A DNA stretch of 64,000 nucleotides, from the NCBI RefSeq assembly GCF_020882245.1, contig NC_083598.1, positions 92,633,714-92,697,713 of the forward strand, written 5' to 3'. The notes under the pieces are model-generated. The model had not been told where the DNA came from. It saw only the letters and a list, made by a program, of their open reading frames with translations, and searched no databases. Shown piece after piece: positions 1 to 12,948 of this stretch. Position numbers and translations under genes: made by a program. Source of the stretch: Rhopalosiphum padi. Taxonomy: Eukaryota > Arthropoda > Insecta > Hemiptera > Aphididae. Positions within the stretch are counted from its first letter, which is position 1; each line of letters starts with the position of its first letter.

Positions 1-59
1 GTGATAAATAAATGTATTGATTTTAAAATGATCAGTTTTTATTTGTCTGTCATGACCTT

Positions 60-480
60 TTGGGGCAGTAAAAATGTTTAAATTCAACTTTAGGGGCAGT
101 TTTTGGAAAAAAATTAATTTTTGTTTATACTTCAGGGGATAAAAAATAAAACTCTCTTAGTACATTTCTTAAAAATCAGGAAAAACATTAAACAAGTCAA
201 TGACAAACTGAAATTTGACGTTAAACTAATTTTTATTTTGATATAGTTCAAAACGAATATTATCATATAAACTTGAAATTTTCACCAACTGTTTATATTA
301 TAATTTTCTATACACGGTAAGATAATATTTTAACACATTTTGAGCTATTTTTATACAATTGATTTGATATATCATCAACTTTTTTTATATTTATTTGAAA
401 TTAAAATGTTTACAAAATTCAAAAAATTCATAATAACTTACAAACTACAAGTATTTTATAGTAAAAAATATATTAAATCT
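60..480 (-). repeat. Dispersed AT-rich repeat, copy A (minus orientation)
   Basis: Read on the minus strand, this segment shares a run of short matched blocks, in the same order, with the copy at about 19440-20060. The blocks are an 'AAATAGCTCAAAA'-type word, then 'GGTGAAAATTTCAAGT', then 'ATTCGTTTT', then a stretch resembling 'TTTGTCA'. The matches are diverged and low in complexity, so this is an old copy. No open frame, terminal inverted repeat or target duplication is visible. The right limit is unclear and the left end may run off the window. I take it as a non-coding interspersed repeat; its transposon class cannot be told from the sequence. Confidence 0.4.
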
Positions 481-2320
481 TTTATAGCTAAAGTTTGAAA
501 ATATAATACAACATTCCTCATAAGTAATTCGTATTGGAACTAAAAACTAAAAAAATACATAATAACTTAATTATTTTTCATGTACATTTAGTTCAAATTT
601 AGAAGAATTTATATATTTAAGTAATGAATAACTATATTCATTATTTAAATATAATTTAAAAATCATTATTTGCTAGGTCTTAAAACATTTATAAAAATTA
701 TGAATTTTACGTTACACATAATTACATTTTTATAATATATAAATTAATTTTCAGATATAATACCTATTTATAGCATAAATCTATTTACACATGTTTTATT
801 GTAAGGTGGTATTGACTCAAAAGTTAATAAAAATAATATAAAATATTGTATAGGTAAATTGTATTAATTATCTTTTTAATAATTTAATATTAATAATATA
901 ACAAACAGATACCTACGATTTTTTGGGCAAAATTTGAATAAAAATTTAATACACCTTTTTCATTGATTCACTTCACACCTACTATACTAAGAACGGTAAC
1001 TACTTTCTCACTTTTTATTACATATATTATGTTATTATATTTAATTTAATAATTATCATTTAAATTACAAATAAAATGCAAGATGTATTATACCAATGTA
1101 AACAGTCACTACCTAAAGACCACTATTTGTCACCTCCGCTAAATCAAACTTTTAGGATTGTGTTATGTTTGACAGCGTGAATAACCTAAAAAAAAAGGTA
1201 GTATATAACGCAAGTATAATAGTATATTATCGTAATTCGGGTGGCTACCAAACCGAGGCAATTCGACACTGTCGCGTGTACGCTATCGTTTATCGCCTCG
1301 AGCACCAAAAGTATTGTATTGCTGCACCGACGATATGCGACATTGTTATATTATTGTTATTTATACATTTCGCTCAGTTTATTTTTAATAAAGTTTATAT
1401 GTACATATCATATACCTATATGGTTTGATATTCACCCAGGCCACGTTCTCTAACCTACAGTATGTGACGTATATATATATAATAATATATTCAGTTATTT
1501 TTTCGAATCGGTTTCTGTTTTCACTTACATTCACCCACCCACCCAACCGCTAAAAAATACACACGCTCGCCTTCTCTTCTGTCGCTCACTTGCCTTGAGC
1601 GTCGCTTTCGGTGAAAATGACCAATTTCCCGCACACGCCCGCCGAAAGCTATTTCACCACACCACCACTTTTCTGATCGTCAAAACATTATCCATGTAAT
1701 TCGGCTTAACGTATAACATCGAAATCACTCCCCATCGATGATACCCCTACCCCAAAACTATGTCAGCGCTTCACGAGGCGTTCTCAAATACTTCAATACT
1801 TTTTCGTTTAGCCGTATTATGACTGTTAGATAGGAATGATAGGATTGAAATAAATTAATAACTACCTAACCGGCAAAAAGCACATGAATTCATATGGAAT
1901 AACCTATTTCGTATTTGTAATATATATATGTGTGTGGGTGTATGTATTATATGTGTCCGGACCTTTGAAAAATAACGCATCCAGACAAGATCCGAAACAC
2001 TTCGTTAATGTAGTACGTACTATGTAATAATATTAAAGAAATCGATCTACCGTTAATAGCACGTAAATTCGAATTCTTACCCCCAATGTATTATTTATTA
2101 TATAGTTTATGTATTGAATAGAGGTAGTGGAGGTTAGGACTAACGTTTCAGTGGCGTAACAAACATTTTGACAATTTGACTTTTAATATTTAACAATTTT
2201 ATTTAAGCGTTACAGCATGTACTAATGTGCTATTATTATGATTTATGGTTAAATAATAAAACATATAAATATCCATAGATAGTTTAAGTGACACAAAACA
2301 TATATGTTTTTACATATAAT
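481..2320. other. No gene seen; AT-rich DNA with one CpG-richer patch
   Basis: Mostly A/T-rich non-coding DNA. At about 1495-1760 the composition changes to a C-rich pyrimidine stretch (repeated 'CACCCACCC', 'CGCTCGCCTTCTCTTC') followed by a 19-codon ATG frame at 1616. This resembles an insect 5' UTR or promoter-proximal region, but I see no TATA box or splice site that would settle it. A lone hAT-type end word, CAGTGGCGTAAC, lies at 2149-2160. Confidence 0.5.
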
Positions 2321-2746
2321 CAGTGGCGTATTTTCAAATTTTTCTGGGAGGGTCCTTAGTTTATACATAATTAATCTATGATAAACTATAATATATGAAT
2401 AATAGTTTATATACTATAAACTATGATATCTTGTAATAGTTACGTCCTTATGCAGTTTTTGGAGGAAGTTGAACAAAATATATAATTGTATTATTATACA
2501 TGTATAATTTCTATACTTATTACTTAAAACCATGCTGAAGGAACATATGTTGCGTAACGAATTTTAAACTATATTATTTTATATAATATTTTGTTAACGG
2601 GAAAAAAATATGTCCGCGCGTGCCTACATAAATGGGGTTCTGCAAATATGTAAGAATTTTAGTTTTTTTTTTTTTTTTGGAGAGGTTTTGGGGGGGTACA
2701 GTACCCCTGTACCCCCCCCCCCCCCTCACCAGTAAATACGCCACTG
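2321..2746. mobile_element. hAT-type MITE (426 bp) with 8-bp target duplication
   Basis: The element starts with CAGTGGCGTATTT and ends with the exact reverse complement AAATACGCCACTG, a 13-bp perfect terminal inverted repeat of the CAGNGGCG form typical of hAT transposons. It is flanked on both sides by the identical 8-bp word CATATAAT (2313-2320 and 2747-2754), and an 8-bp duplication is the hAT signature. There is no transposase frame, so it is non-autonomous. The interior carries a poly-T run, a G-run and a 14-base C-run (2712-2725) near the right end, with GTACAGTACCCCTGTACCC just before it, which would form a local hairpin. The perfect duplication suggests a fairly recent insertion. Confidence 0.9.
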
Positions 2747-5095
2747 CATATAATATTACAGCGTACACACGTTAACGTAAATGTTACGTCGGAACTAGGG
2801 AATTATATTTTATATAAACCTTAGACAGACTGATGTACGTCAACTATATTATAATATACATAATATGTGCAGTGTTTGTACGGGCTTAGACCACGTTAGT
2901 AACAATAAACATTTCACCACGAAAATATTGAGGATAAAATTAATTACAAAACATAAAAAGTTCTCGAATGATTTCGAAAATACATATTATATTATTATTA
3001 TTATTATTTGCTCGCAGTAACAAAACCAGTTCAAACCATAAATTTACACAAATAAATTCATTCTTAGAATTACACTATGTGCCATATAGGATACCGGATA
3101 CCTATATGTATGATCTATCTACGTGTTACATGTAAATCTAACATACCAAAATATTATGAAAACTATAACTTAGTTAGTCTTATATGTATATTAATAAAAA
3201 ACAAAATTACATTAATATAATTATGTTTTTGTCGTTATAAAATAATTTCTGTGCTTGACCCCGTGCGGCCAATATAATTATTATTAAAAAAAACAAAAAC
3301 ATATTATTATTATTAATTATTATACATAAACATAATATATACTTAGATTATACCACTAGACTATTCGAAAACAAAAAACAATAACAATAGATGTACGCCA
3401 TTGTAGAGAGTACACAACAGTTATTTATTTACAACGATATAATTAATTTTAAACGATCCGATCGTTTCACATAAAAACTCATAATTTCTCCTTTGAACTG
3501 TCAAATCATCATTTTTTCTTGGGCAAATTGGAAATTCTCCTTGTATGTATGTAATATGTGCATTAGCAATTGAAAACTATTGTGACTTATGCTTATGACA
3601 AGAGAAAAACAAACTAAAATAATTGTCCAATGACATTTGGATATAATATTATTATACATTTATACGTCATGCTGATGATAATATTTTTCCTTCGATAAAA
3701 CCTATAAAAACTTTTGATTTAATATAAAATATAATTTTTAATTTTAATAACAGAAATAACTTCTGTATGTTGCATTTTACAGCTTTAAAATCTAATAATA
3801 ACTATTATTATTATTTTGAGCATTAGTCAACGGTAATAGGCCACGGTTTTGGATGAGTAAAGGCACTTGTCCTCCATAGAATAGATAAAATAGTATAATT
3901 TTGTCCTTTTCCCCTTAAAATAAATCACTAAACGTTTAAACATATCTTAACACCTTCCAAAATATTTTAAAAATACACAAAATAAATTAACTATATAAAT
4001 TCACATAGATGCAGTAAATTCCTTTTATCAAATAATATTTCTCGAAATAATTGTATACTTGTATTTAAAACGTTTTTATTGAGATAAATTATAAGATATA
4101 TTTACCATCAGACAACTTGTGAGAATGAATATTGGTATCATCACATTGTGTAGAATATTTTATTTGTACGATGTTTCTTTAATTATAATGATTACGTTTA
4201 TATCGCAATCTTATTTCTATATATGCGATCAATAAACATACACAAATATTATATGTATCATAATAAAATATGGCAGGGTGTACCTTAATGCGTACTTCGG
4301 ACGGGAACAAACAAACTATATGCGTCAGCGCATAATTCGTTATCATGCTCCATATATATTTTAATATTATGTATATGTGTAGTATGTGTACGTGAAAAAA
4401 ATAAACGACGATCGATATCGTACACACAATGATAATGTATTATAATCATTGAAGAATAAAATTGTTTTCATTATTGCGCCAAACCTTTGAAAAATATGCG
4501 ACAAGGACGTGATTTTGCATATACTATGCTTACTTATACGCATAGTAATCATAGTACAATAATTATAACAATAAATACTCCGTGATTTCTACACAATTCA
4601 GTGACGCGGGACTGGAAACGTGTTTTCGTCCGTTTAAAGTGATGTACAATAAAAAGTAAGAACATTAGTGTTTGGTAATTAATATAATATTTGCTGCTGA
4701 ACATTTATATTAGTTTTGAGGGTATAAAAATCTTCTTATACAAATCATTATTAATATTATTGTGTCAATCAGTGTTATATATATAATAAATAAGTTCAAA
4801 AGAAGATTAAAGTGCAAGATCAGTATGGTTAAGTTAGGTGTGTGTGGTTCAAATGTTCAATGGTCAGCAAGAAACACATTTTTTTTACTCTTCTCTCATC
4901 TGGGCGATCTTTTTGTGCGCGCGTAAAATGGTTTTAGACGGAACAAAAAATGCAAGCTTATCATCCGTAGGTACACTGTATATGTATTTAGACAATAACC
5001 AATAGGTATAGAGTATGTACGCGAAGTAGATAATTAATGACTAATAAGTATACACATTCGGGTCGATCATCCGAATGCGCTACGAGCGTACTGAT

Positions 5096-5112
5096 ATATA
5101 TATATATATATA
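5096..5112. repeat. (TA)n microsatellite
   Basis: Uninterrupted TA dinucleotide array; no function implied. Confidence 0.85.
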
Positions 5113-5229
5113 GGTATTATAATAAATAATAACTAATAATATAATATATAATAAAATATAATATAGAGCGTGAAAACTCCCTCCGTGTGAATTACTGTGT
5201 CTGCTGTATCGTAGTCGTTGTGCGTTTTT

Positions 5230-5250
5230 ATTATTATTATTATTATTATT
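5230..5250. repeat. (ATT)n microsatellite
   Basis: Seven tandem ATT units directly before a T-run. Confidence 0.85.
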
Positions 5251-8200
5251 GTAGGGAATTTTTTTTTTCTAACGTCCGTTCTTATTTTTTGTCGAATCGC
5301 GTCGTACAGTGCATGGCTGATACATACGATGCATTGTCGGCATATTGATGCACATGACGTTACAGATATGGTTATAAACCGGCGGCACGGCGGCCGCTTA
5401 TATGGTATACTCGTTTTACCGGTAATACCACGCGCGGTACGAACCGGTTATCGTTTTATACGTAGTCCTGAGGGGTTACAGTATATGCGTGCAGCGGCGT
5501 TAAAACAATAATGACTGTTGATACTACCTATACATAAAAATATAAGTAGAGTACTCACATGGCGAACGGTATTTCGTTTTATCACGATTCCGTCGGTCAA
5601 TAATAATGATGAAAATATCGTTATTATCTCTAAGTATGAGTACATACACGTACTTTCGTTATTAACGTAATGTAATACATAATAACATATTATATATTTG
5701 TATACTATATTTTGCGCGATATTTTAATCTAGGACGTATTATATATGGCTATAGGTACTAACGACTTGGATGACTATACACCGCGACAGCGGTATGCGGT
5801 CAATGGTACAAATAACGGTAATACGCATTGTATTATATATTTATAATAATAACAAAAAACCTATGTAATAATAATAATAATAATTCGTTTTTAATGTACG
5901 CGGTATTCATTAAATGAAATTAACTGTATATATTAAACAATTTAAAGTAAAATTTGTGTTTGCATTTTTTCGTATCAATTCTTAAAATTAAATTAAATTA
6001 GAATAATCGCGTGTTCTATTATTTTGATTTTTTAGTTTCAAGCGATAAAGTATCTGTTTTTTTTAGATACTCGTTTGCTGTAAAAAATATTATAAATAAT
6101 ACTTTTTATGTAGTCATTCAATTGAACTATAATTCTAATGCTGGTCAATTGAAGATAATATTACCATTACATAACAGAATAAAAAGAGATATAACGTTAT
6201 ACACCAAACGATGTATGATAAGAAAGTACAATGTAGTGATGAAATATTAAATGTCCATTTTACTGAACCTTACAAAGTACACATTTTACAACGCTGTAAA
6301 AAAAGAGTTGGATATCATTATTACACTATACGATTCATACAGATACGATTTTACTTGGTTATATAGGTACATATAATGGCGTCAATTTAAATTTCATAAA
6401 AGCTAGACAGTTCAATTCTTAGAAAATTCATAAAGACCCAAGAAACATACTAAGATAAATATTAAAATATTACAAAAGTTAGTATTATAATAATAATATT
6501 ATAGAATAATTTAAGCGATTACCAACGCGAAATTACATAGCGCCAAATCTAATGCTAAGGTCCGGACAGCAAGTAAGTAAGTACAGTGTAAACGAGTAAA
6601 ATTATTTTTATTTGTATAATCTTATCAAGAAATTTCAATATATAATTGAAAATGATAATCATTTGCCCATAGACATCCATTTATCTCTTCATCTAACCTT
6701 TTTAAAGTGCGTAAGTATAAATTGGAAGGATAGAAGATACTTGGTATTTTACAAAATTTTCAAAAATGTTCTGTTGGTTAAAATTTAAAATTTTTGAAGA
6801 AGAAAAAATACACAGGCTTTCAACTAAAACTCTACCATATGCGATATTATAAAATATATATGTATATTGTATGTGTAATGTGTATAACTCAGCCATACCC
6901 TCCCCAAACTTTAGTATTTTATTATTTGTATACAGCATTGATATTTTATACTATTTGTTTAACATCTGCTATATTGTTTATATTAATGGTATATACCATC
7001 ATTTTAATGTTTTAAACGTTTGTATATAATTAAACTTTTAAGTATAGGCATTATAATATTTGTATTTATATAACAAACAAGTATATTTGTATAAATAATG
7101 ATACTTTATATATTATTTATTTTCATAAGCTGATTCTACGAGTATGTTGATATTATTTTGTTTATATTTTGAATATTTATTATTATAGAACAATATATTT
7201 TTATTTTCAATTGATTTATACTTTTATTATTTAAAAATATTTAAATTACCATAAATGTAGGAGTTGAAATAAAAATCTTTGCATATCACATAGTTTTATA
7301 TTTGTAATGTCTTCATTATTAATAATCTTGGTTTAGTTCAACTTGCACAAAAATAACCGTATCTCGAAAACTCAAATGGTCCAACATTAAATTAAACAAC
7401 CAAATTCCAAAGAATATCATTAACATGGATGAATCAATATTTTAAAATACATAGGTAATAATAGGTAGCCGTGGTGTGAATGTGAATCGTGAATGTATAC
7501 AATTTTATGAAAGAAACCAAAAGTTATAAACCATAGAGATAAATATCTCTTTGACCACCTGTCCACCTAAGGGCTAAGATGCGTATCAATATTACATAAT
7601 ATCCCACAGTTATTACAGGGTGAACAATTTAAATTTGTTAAATTAAATTACTATAGTATAAGAATTTAATATTATAAGAATATTATATAAACGCACCAAT
7701 TTGGACCTAAAAAACCTTTTAGTAGGTATTGAAAACTACTAAAAGTACCATGATCGATTCTTTAAAAAATGTAAAAACATATTAAAAAATGTTGTAATAA
7801 TTTTACATTGTTATCTATTTGAAAACTTTTGAACTTTCATTTGATTATAAGTGGATATAACATGTATTTGATTTATTCTGATAAAGCGAATGTTTAGCAA
7901 CTTAAAACTATCGAGAGGTAAAAATTATAAATGACAGTCATTATTATCAAAAGTACCTATATGTGAGAAAAAATAATTGTTTAAAAGGAAAAGTAGCTTG
8001 AAGTTAATTTTAGTATTAAACTTTTAATGTTGTTTAACAACTTGGAAAGGGATTGAGTACAAACGACAATATTAAAAGCACAATTGGCATTAGTTTCCTT
8101 TTGAAAATCTAAAGTAGGGGAGGGTAATAAATATGGTGCTATGAGCATAATCGCACAAACACCATCGATTGCATGTTGCTCATTAGAGCTACCGCGAAAA

Positions 8201-9349
8201 ATAAACAAACCTACATTATCCTCATTTTGAGATCACTAATATTTATTTTTGTTATATTGTATACAATCATACCTTGGGGAGGGTCAAAACTAAATAATTT
8301 CTAGAATAAAGTACGTGTATGTAGTATGTAACTAGTTCACCTCATGTCCCGAACGAATATAAGTAATTTATTATTATGATAATGCATAATTGTGTGTAAT
8401 ATATACAGAATACAGACAATAATATAAATCAATACTCGAGGGCATTTTCTTAAAAAATATACATCATCGTATGTGTATGAAAATTATGTTTCTGTTATTA
8501 TACGCCAAGAATGAAATTATGACATAATGATGCATTATGATTATACCTCGATGTACGTTTATAATGTATAAACACTGTTTCGATCCGATTAACGTCGCTT
8601 ATGTCCATAGACGTATTTATTACCATGTTTCTGTAAGAGCGATAAAAATAGAAAACAGCATTTGAATTTGAACTGTGATAATTAAGGAAAATAAAATAAT
8701 AACGCCATATTGTAGGCATCTAAAACGCATATATAATATAATATAGAATAATATATTTTATAAGACTTTCTATATTCTATATATTATATGTAGCTACAAC
8801 ATGAAGTCATAATGATCATAAAATGGTATAGAAACCAACAAAAAAATGTATTCTTATAAATATATTAGCCATACATAAAGGGATTAAGACGATTAAGTAA
8901 AAAATTCGATATCGTTCTTCGTTTCAATTGAGGTGGTTTTTATTTGATTGCTTTTTAAATTTTTCTGGAAACATAACATACTCAAATTGACTGATATCTG
9001 TATCGAGTAGTATATTACATGATTCATATATAATATTATTATTATAATATAACCAGATTCACCTTGATTTATGGGCGATATTTTATACTAACCGAAAATA
9101 CTGGAATAATAGATAAAGAAAAAAAATTTACTTTCAGCACCGTTGTATTAATATTTGTATGCGCTCTCCAGATATACGAGTATACACAATGACGTTATAT
9201 TATTAAAAATTATATTTTACAACGTCAAAGGTCGAGTATAATACTCGTCGACATGCAAATTGGAATATTCTAGTACCTATCTTCACGTATAGATATAGCG
9301 CACGCTGTAGCAGCAATCTCGTTTGTAACGAAAATCGTCGACGAAGACA

Positions 9350-9947
9350 ACTTACGCTATTATAACTATATATACACAATATTGTACGTAAACGGCCCCC
9401 TCATGCCGCTTCGGCCGTGATTTCGACATCCGCTCCAGAATACATATTAACTTTTTCTCGTACACTTTTTCTTCTTTCATTTCTTTTTCCCGTTTCTTTT
9501 CCGAAGTTCGCGCTGCACACACGCGCGCCGCTCCGCTCACGCCTCTCCCGCTCCCGTCAGTCTATATAAACGTCGGAAAAGGTCGTCTTCTCGTGTGTCG
9601 CATACACGTCGTTGCCGAGAGTCAGAAACCGCCCGCCCACCCGTCAATCCACCCGCAACCCCTTTTTTAAGCGCGACTCTTCGTGATCTCTTCTCCTCCT
9701 CGACCTTTGCGCCCATCGTCACCGTTTTAGCACCGCATTCGTACACGTTATGGATGGGATTTTAACGATACTCCTCACACACTGTTGAACGCGCAGACTT
9801 TATTATTATTCGAGCGGGGGTAGGCATCATAGGAGTATTTTTTATTTTCTGACGAAGTTTTCCCTCGGTCGAATTCGTAGAGGGGTTTTTTCTTTGTCAC
9901 TTCGACTCTAACGACCCCTACACTTCCATCCCAGAAAAAGATACAGG
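9350..9947 (+). promoter_or_regulatory. Candidate promoter plus non-coding first exon
   Basis: A CpG-containing, pyrimidine-rich patch stands out from AT-rich surroundings. It has a TATA box, TATATAAA, at 9563-9570. About 30 bp downstream there is a plausible start region (around 9590-9600) in a C/T-rich leader. A short upstream-type frame begins with ATG at 9750 (12 codons). A splice-donor-like AGG/GTGAGC occurs with GT at 9948-9949. Together these would fit a first exon of roughly 350 bp with a long intron following, on the plus strand. The alternative is the minus strand, where two overlapping arginine/lysine-rich frames cover 9352-9746 but begin with non-ATG codons. Neither is proven; transcription evidence would decide. 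Confidence 0.3.
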
Positions 9948-11551
9948 GTGAGCAGAGACAGCAGCATCAACGGTTGTAGATCGGCGATGAGGATACATGG
10001 TACTTGGTTCTCGGTACCCTCTCTGGCATGTCCTATATACTGTTCACGTGAACTACATATATTAAACTCTTCGCGGGGGGAGGCGTATATATAACGATGT
10101 TATGATCAACGCAAATAATATTGTTACGATACAAAGCGACTTATTATTCGGTGTTTATGTCGTGTATTCGTGATTCGTTGTATTGATACGCATTATAGGC
10201 AGCATAGCTATAATATATTATATAATACAGAGGTAGCTATGGGTGGTGACTTAGCCCTTCGCCTAGTTTAATACATTTTTAAAATCGTTTTTATATTGTT
10301 GCAAATACTCGTTGTTCAAAAACAAAAAAATTAGTCTGTAGCAAAAAAATCTAATTACATCTAAATATTTTTATTAAAAGAACAATTCACATTTAGAAAT
10401 GTTGTGGGTATGTAGATCAATGCATATTTCTGCATTATTATATACTCCTTGGTATTGAATTATTTTCTTTATGCATATAATGACCAGTGAAAGGCATTTC
10501 TTCGCAATGGAAAGTATTGAGTATCGCTACGTTTTGCTATGGCAAAGGAAAAATTTACAAATTTAATAGTAATTCATACTGAAAAAACTAAATCAAATTA
10601 TATCACTTTATTATTATTATTTTGAATTTATTTGCAAATATAGTGTGTTAAGAAAATTCCATTACTATATTAAAATTCTTATAAATGCTTAAAAATATTA
10701 AGTATACATATTCAAAAGCGACGAAATAATAATATATCAACGCGCGGATAACCGTTCGTTGCGATTTTTGTTTGTATAATTATTGACCTAAGCTTTTACC
10801 TATCTAGTACCCACGTTTAATATATTAAAATATCGTAATGAACTATATTTGAGTGGTTTTATTGACTCTTTTATAGATTATAATATAGCTAAATAGTTTA
10901 AAAATTAAAAATACATTATATCAGTTTCTAAGGATAGTCTTTGGAGACAAAATATATTAATAACGCCGTACGACTTTGGTGGTTAGTTGATGCGGAGAAG
11001 AGGAAATTAATATTATATTATATTTGTATGCCGGGTTCCGACCAAATGGTATACAGCGACATCGGTTACAAATCAACGACTATCAAACGGAACAGCAATT
11101 TACGTATTTTTATGAAATTTAAACCCATACGACTGTGCTATATTATATGCCACCAGGTCGTTGGTATGTATATATATATATATATATAATATACCTATCA
11201 TATAAACATGGTCAGCCCGACTGTGTTCCCAAGGCGAGTGGGTCGCGGCTAGCGTGACACTCGTATAAAAGTGTACGTGTGTATATATATATAAACGACA
11301 TCGAGCAATTATTGTCGGAAATATATTATAATATACAGCGATAGTATACGAGATATAGATAGTATAGTAGGCATATGTATATGACGCGCGTGTGTAATAT
11401 AATTTCGCTGAACGACTACAAGTCTCGCGTGAAAGGGCTTAGACATATAATATATAGGTACATATGACGATAGAACGGTTGATTGGGAGGAGTCCATGGA
11501 GGGGTGGTGGGGTCAGACAGGTAGAAAAAAAAACTAAAAAATAATAAAAAC

Positions 11552-11593
<42 letters not shown>

Positions 11594-12700
11594 ATATATG
11601 TATATATATATAAGATAAAACTTGGGGCCGACGGCGTCGGCGGTCAAAACACGACTGCGTCCATATAAATATATCTATACACAACATGTGTATGATTTAT
11701 GAACCGAGTTCTCCTTCCAACGGGTTCATTAGCATTATTCATGGGGGTATTGGGTGCGGCCGCGTTCTTAAAAAAGCACGGTCGGATTATACTTATAAAT
11801 AAAATAATGCTCCACGCACATACGATGGACGAGACGACGCGGAGAATCGTATAGACCCACCCATAAGTATTATACGATGTGATATCGTACCAGAGCCTAT
11901 AGGCTATAATATAATATATATATATATATGATAGTATATATTTAATGTGTATACGAGTTTTTTGTTTCTAAATAAATTAATACGTGCACGTACGTAACAA
12001 TTATACCTACAATAACGTTGTCTACGATATTTAGGTACGCATCAAAGAAGTAGCTAACGCGGGTTTTTTTGTACCTTTATGAAACATGAATTATTATTAT
12101 ATTTTAATAACTATTCAATATTACCTATTATATGTTGCAGTGAAGTATGTTGTACTTGTATAAATATGTTGTTTTTAATTTAAGTATGGGTAAGCACAAA
12201 GGTACTTTTCCTATAGGTATTTGTTAAAAATGTATTATTAATAGTAAGTTAATACATAGATTTTGATTTTTTGAATACTATATTTTCTATACTTTATGAA
12301 AGTAAAAAATTATATAGAAATTGCCATTGGGTTGTTTATTTTTAATTAATGTATGATATAATTAAGCCCTCGAGTGATGGCGTGATGCTGATAAATATAA
12401 TAGGTAACATTTATAATCAATGGTACACATAACTTTAATATATTTTTAAATGTATTAATCTAGAAAATTTAAAACCATAAAAATACTAAGTAAATCCCAA
12501 TAATAGTTTGAGTCAATCAACCATTAGCCAACCCTCAAACGAACGTAACCGCACAAATCCCAAAACTGTTAAATATTTAGATAATATCAGTAGTATGAAT
12601 AATGTCGAAGATAAGATAAGATATTTTCGTTTTTAATGCCGATTGTTTGGTATATTGTTTGTTAAGATTTCGGGAAAATGTGCGGTGCTCATAAATTACC
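9948..12700. other. No gene seen; AT-rich DNA with microsatellites
   Basis: A/T-rich sequence with a (TA)n run at about 11166-11186, an (AC)n array at 11556-11590 and another (AT)n run near 11916-11930. A GC-richer spot near 11750-11770 contains a NotI-type GCGGCCGC word. No convincing coding frame, RNA or element ends were found. Confidence 0.5.
11556..11590. repeat. (AC)n microsatellite, about 17 units
   Basis: Uninterrupted AC dinucleotide array. The 'valine-cysteine' frame it produces on the minus strand is an artefact of the repeat. Confidence 0.95.
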
Positions 12701-12786
12701 TATAGAAAATCTAACGGTCGGCCTCTTTATTTCAAAGAGTGCGGTTTTGATGACAACTTTAATGTGACGTACACATTTCTATAATA

Positions 12787-12948
12787 ATGCCGAGCACTGA
12801 CAAGAATAACGCGCGTTCGAGATTACAGCGACATGTACAAAGCAAATATTGTTGTATACCAGCTAGAGTCGGCTATTTCGCCCCGGCGGCGGTACGCTTT
12901 GTTACGAAACTCGATACGGTGGCGGCGACGTGGTTTCAGCCATCCTAA
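12787..12948 (+). CDS. Small open frame, 53 aa, unrecognised
   Basis: An ATG frame of 53 codons begins MPSTDKNNARSRL and ends ATWFQPS. It lies in a patch (12700-12950) clearly richer in G+C and CpG than its flanks, with codons such as GCG, CCG, GTC and CTC that are rare nearby. Arg and Lys are frequent in the first 20 residues; a small Ala/Val/Pro stretch follows around residues 32-40. I see no signal peptide, membrane segment or known domain. A 53-codon frame can occur by chance in a GC-richer patch, and this may instead be part of a larger exon. I do not recognise a family and assign no function. Confidence 0.25.
   Translation: MPSTDKNNARSRLQRHVQSKYCCIPARVGYFAPAAVRFVTKLDTVAATWFQPS

Larger units (their letters stand above)
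2747..9350. other. No gene seen; AT-rich intergenic or intronic DNA
   Basis: Long A/T-rich stretch with simple repeats: a (TA)n run near 5096-5112, an (ATT)n run near 5230-5250 and AAT runs near 5870. A C/T-rich patch at 4880-4930 precedes a 25-codon ATG frame (4928-5005) without recognisable features. A minus-strand frame at 7981-8208 has somewhat protein-like composition but starts only at TTG and matches nothing I know. Otherwise I see no gene, RNA or element with clear ends. Confidence 0.5.

Noticed and set aside
2149..2160. CAGTGGCGTAAC, a hAT-type end
   Set aside because: No matching inverted end or 8-bp duplication found; noted only in relation to the MITE at 2321.
7981..8208. 75-codon minus-strand frame with partly protein-like composition
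   Set aside because: Only a TTG start, no recognised family, flanked by AT-rich DNA; not enough to call.
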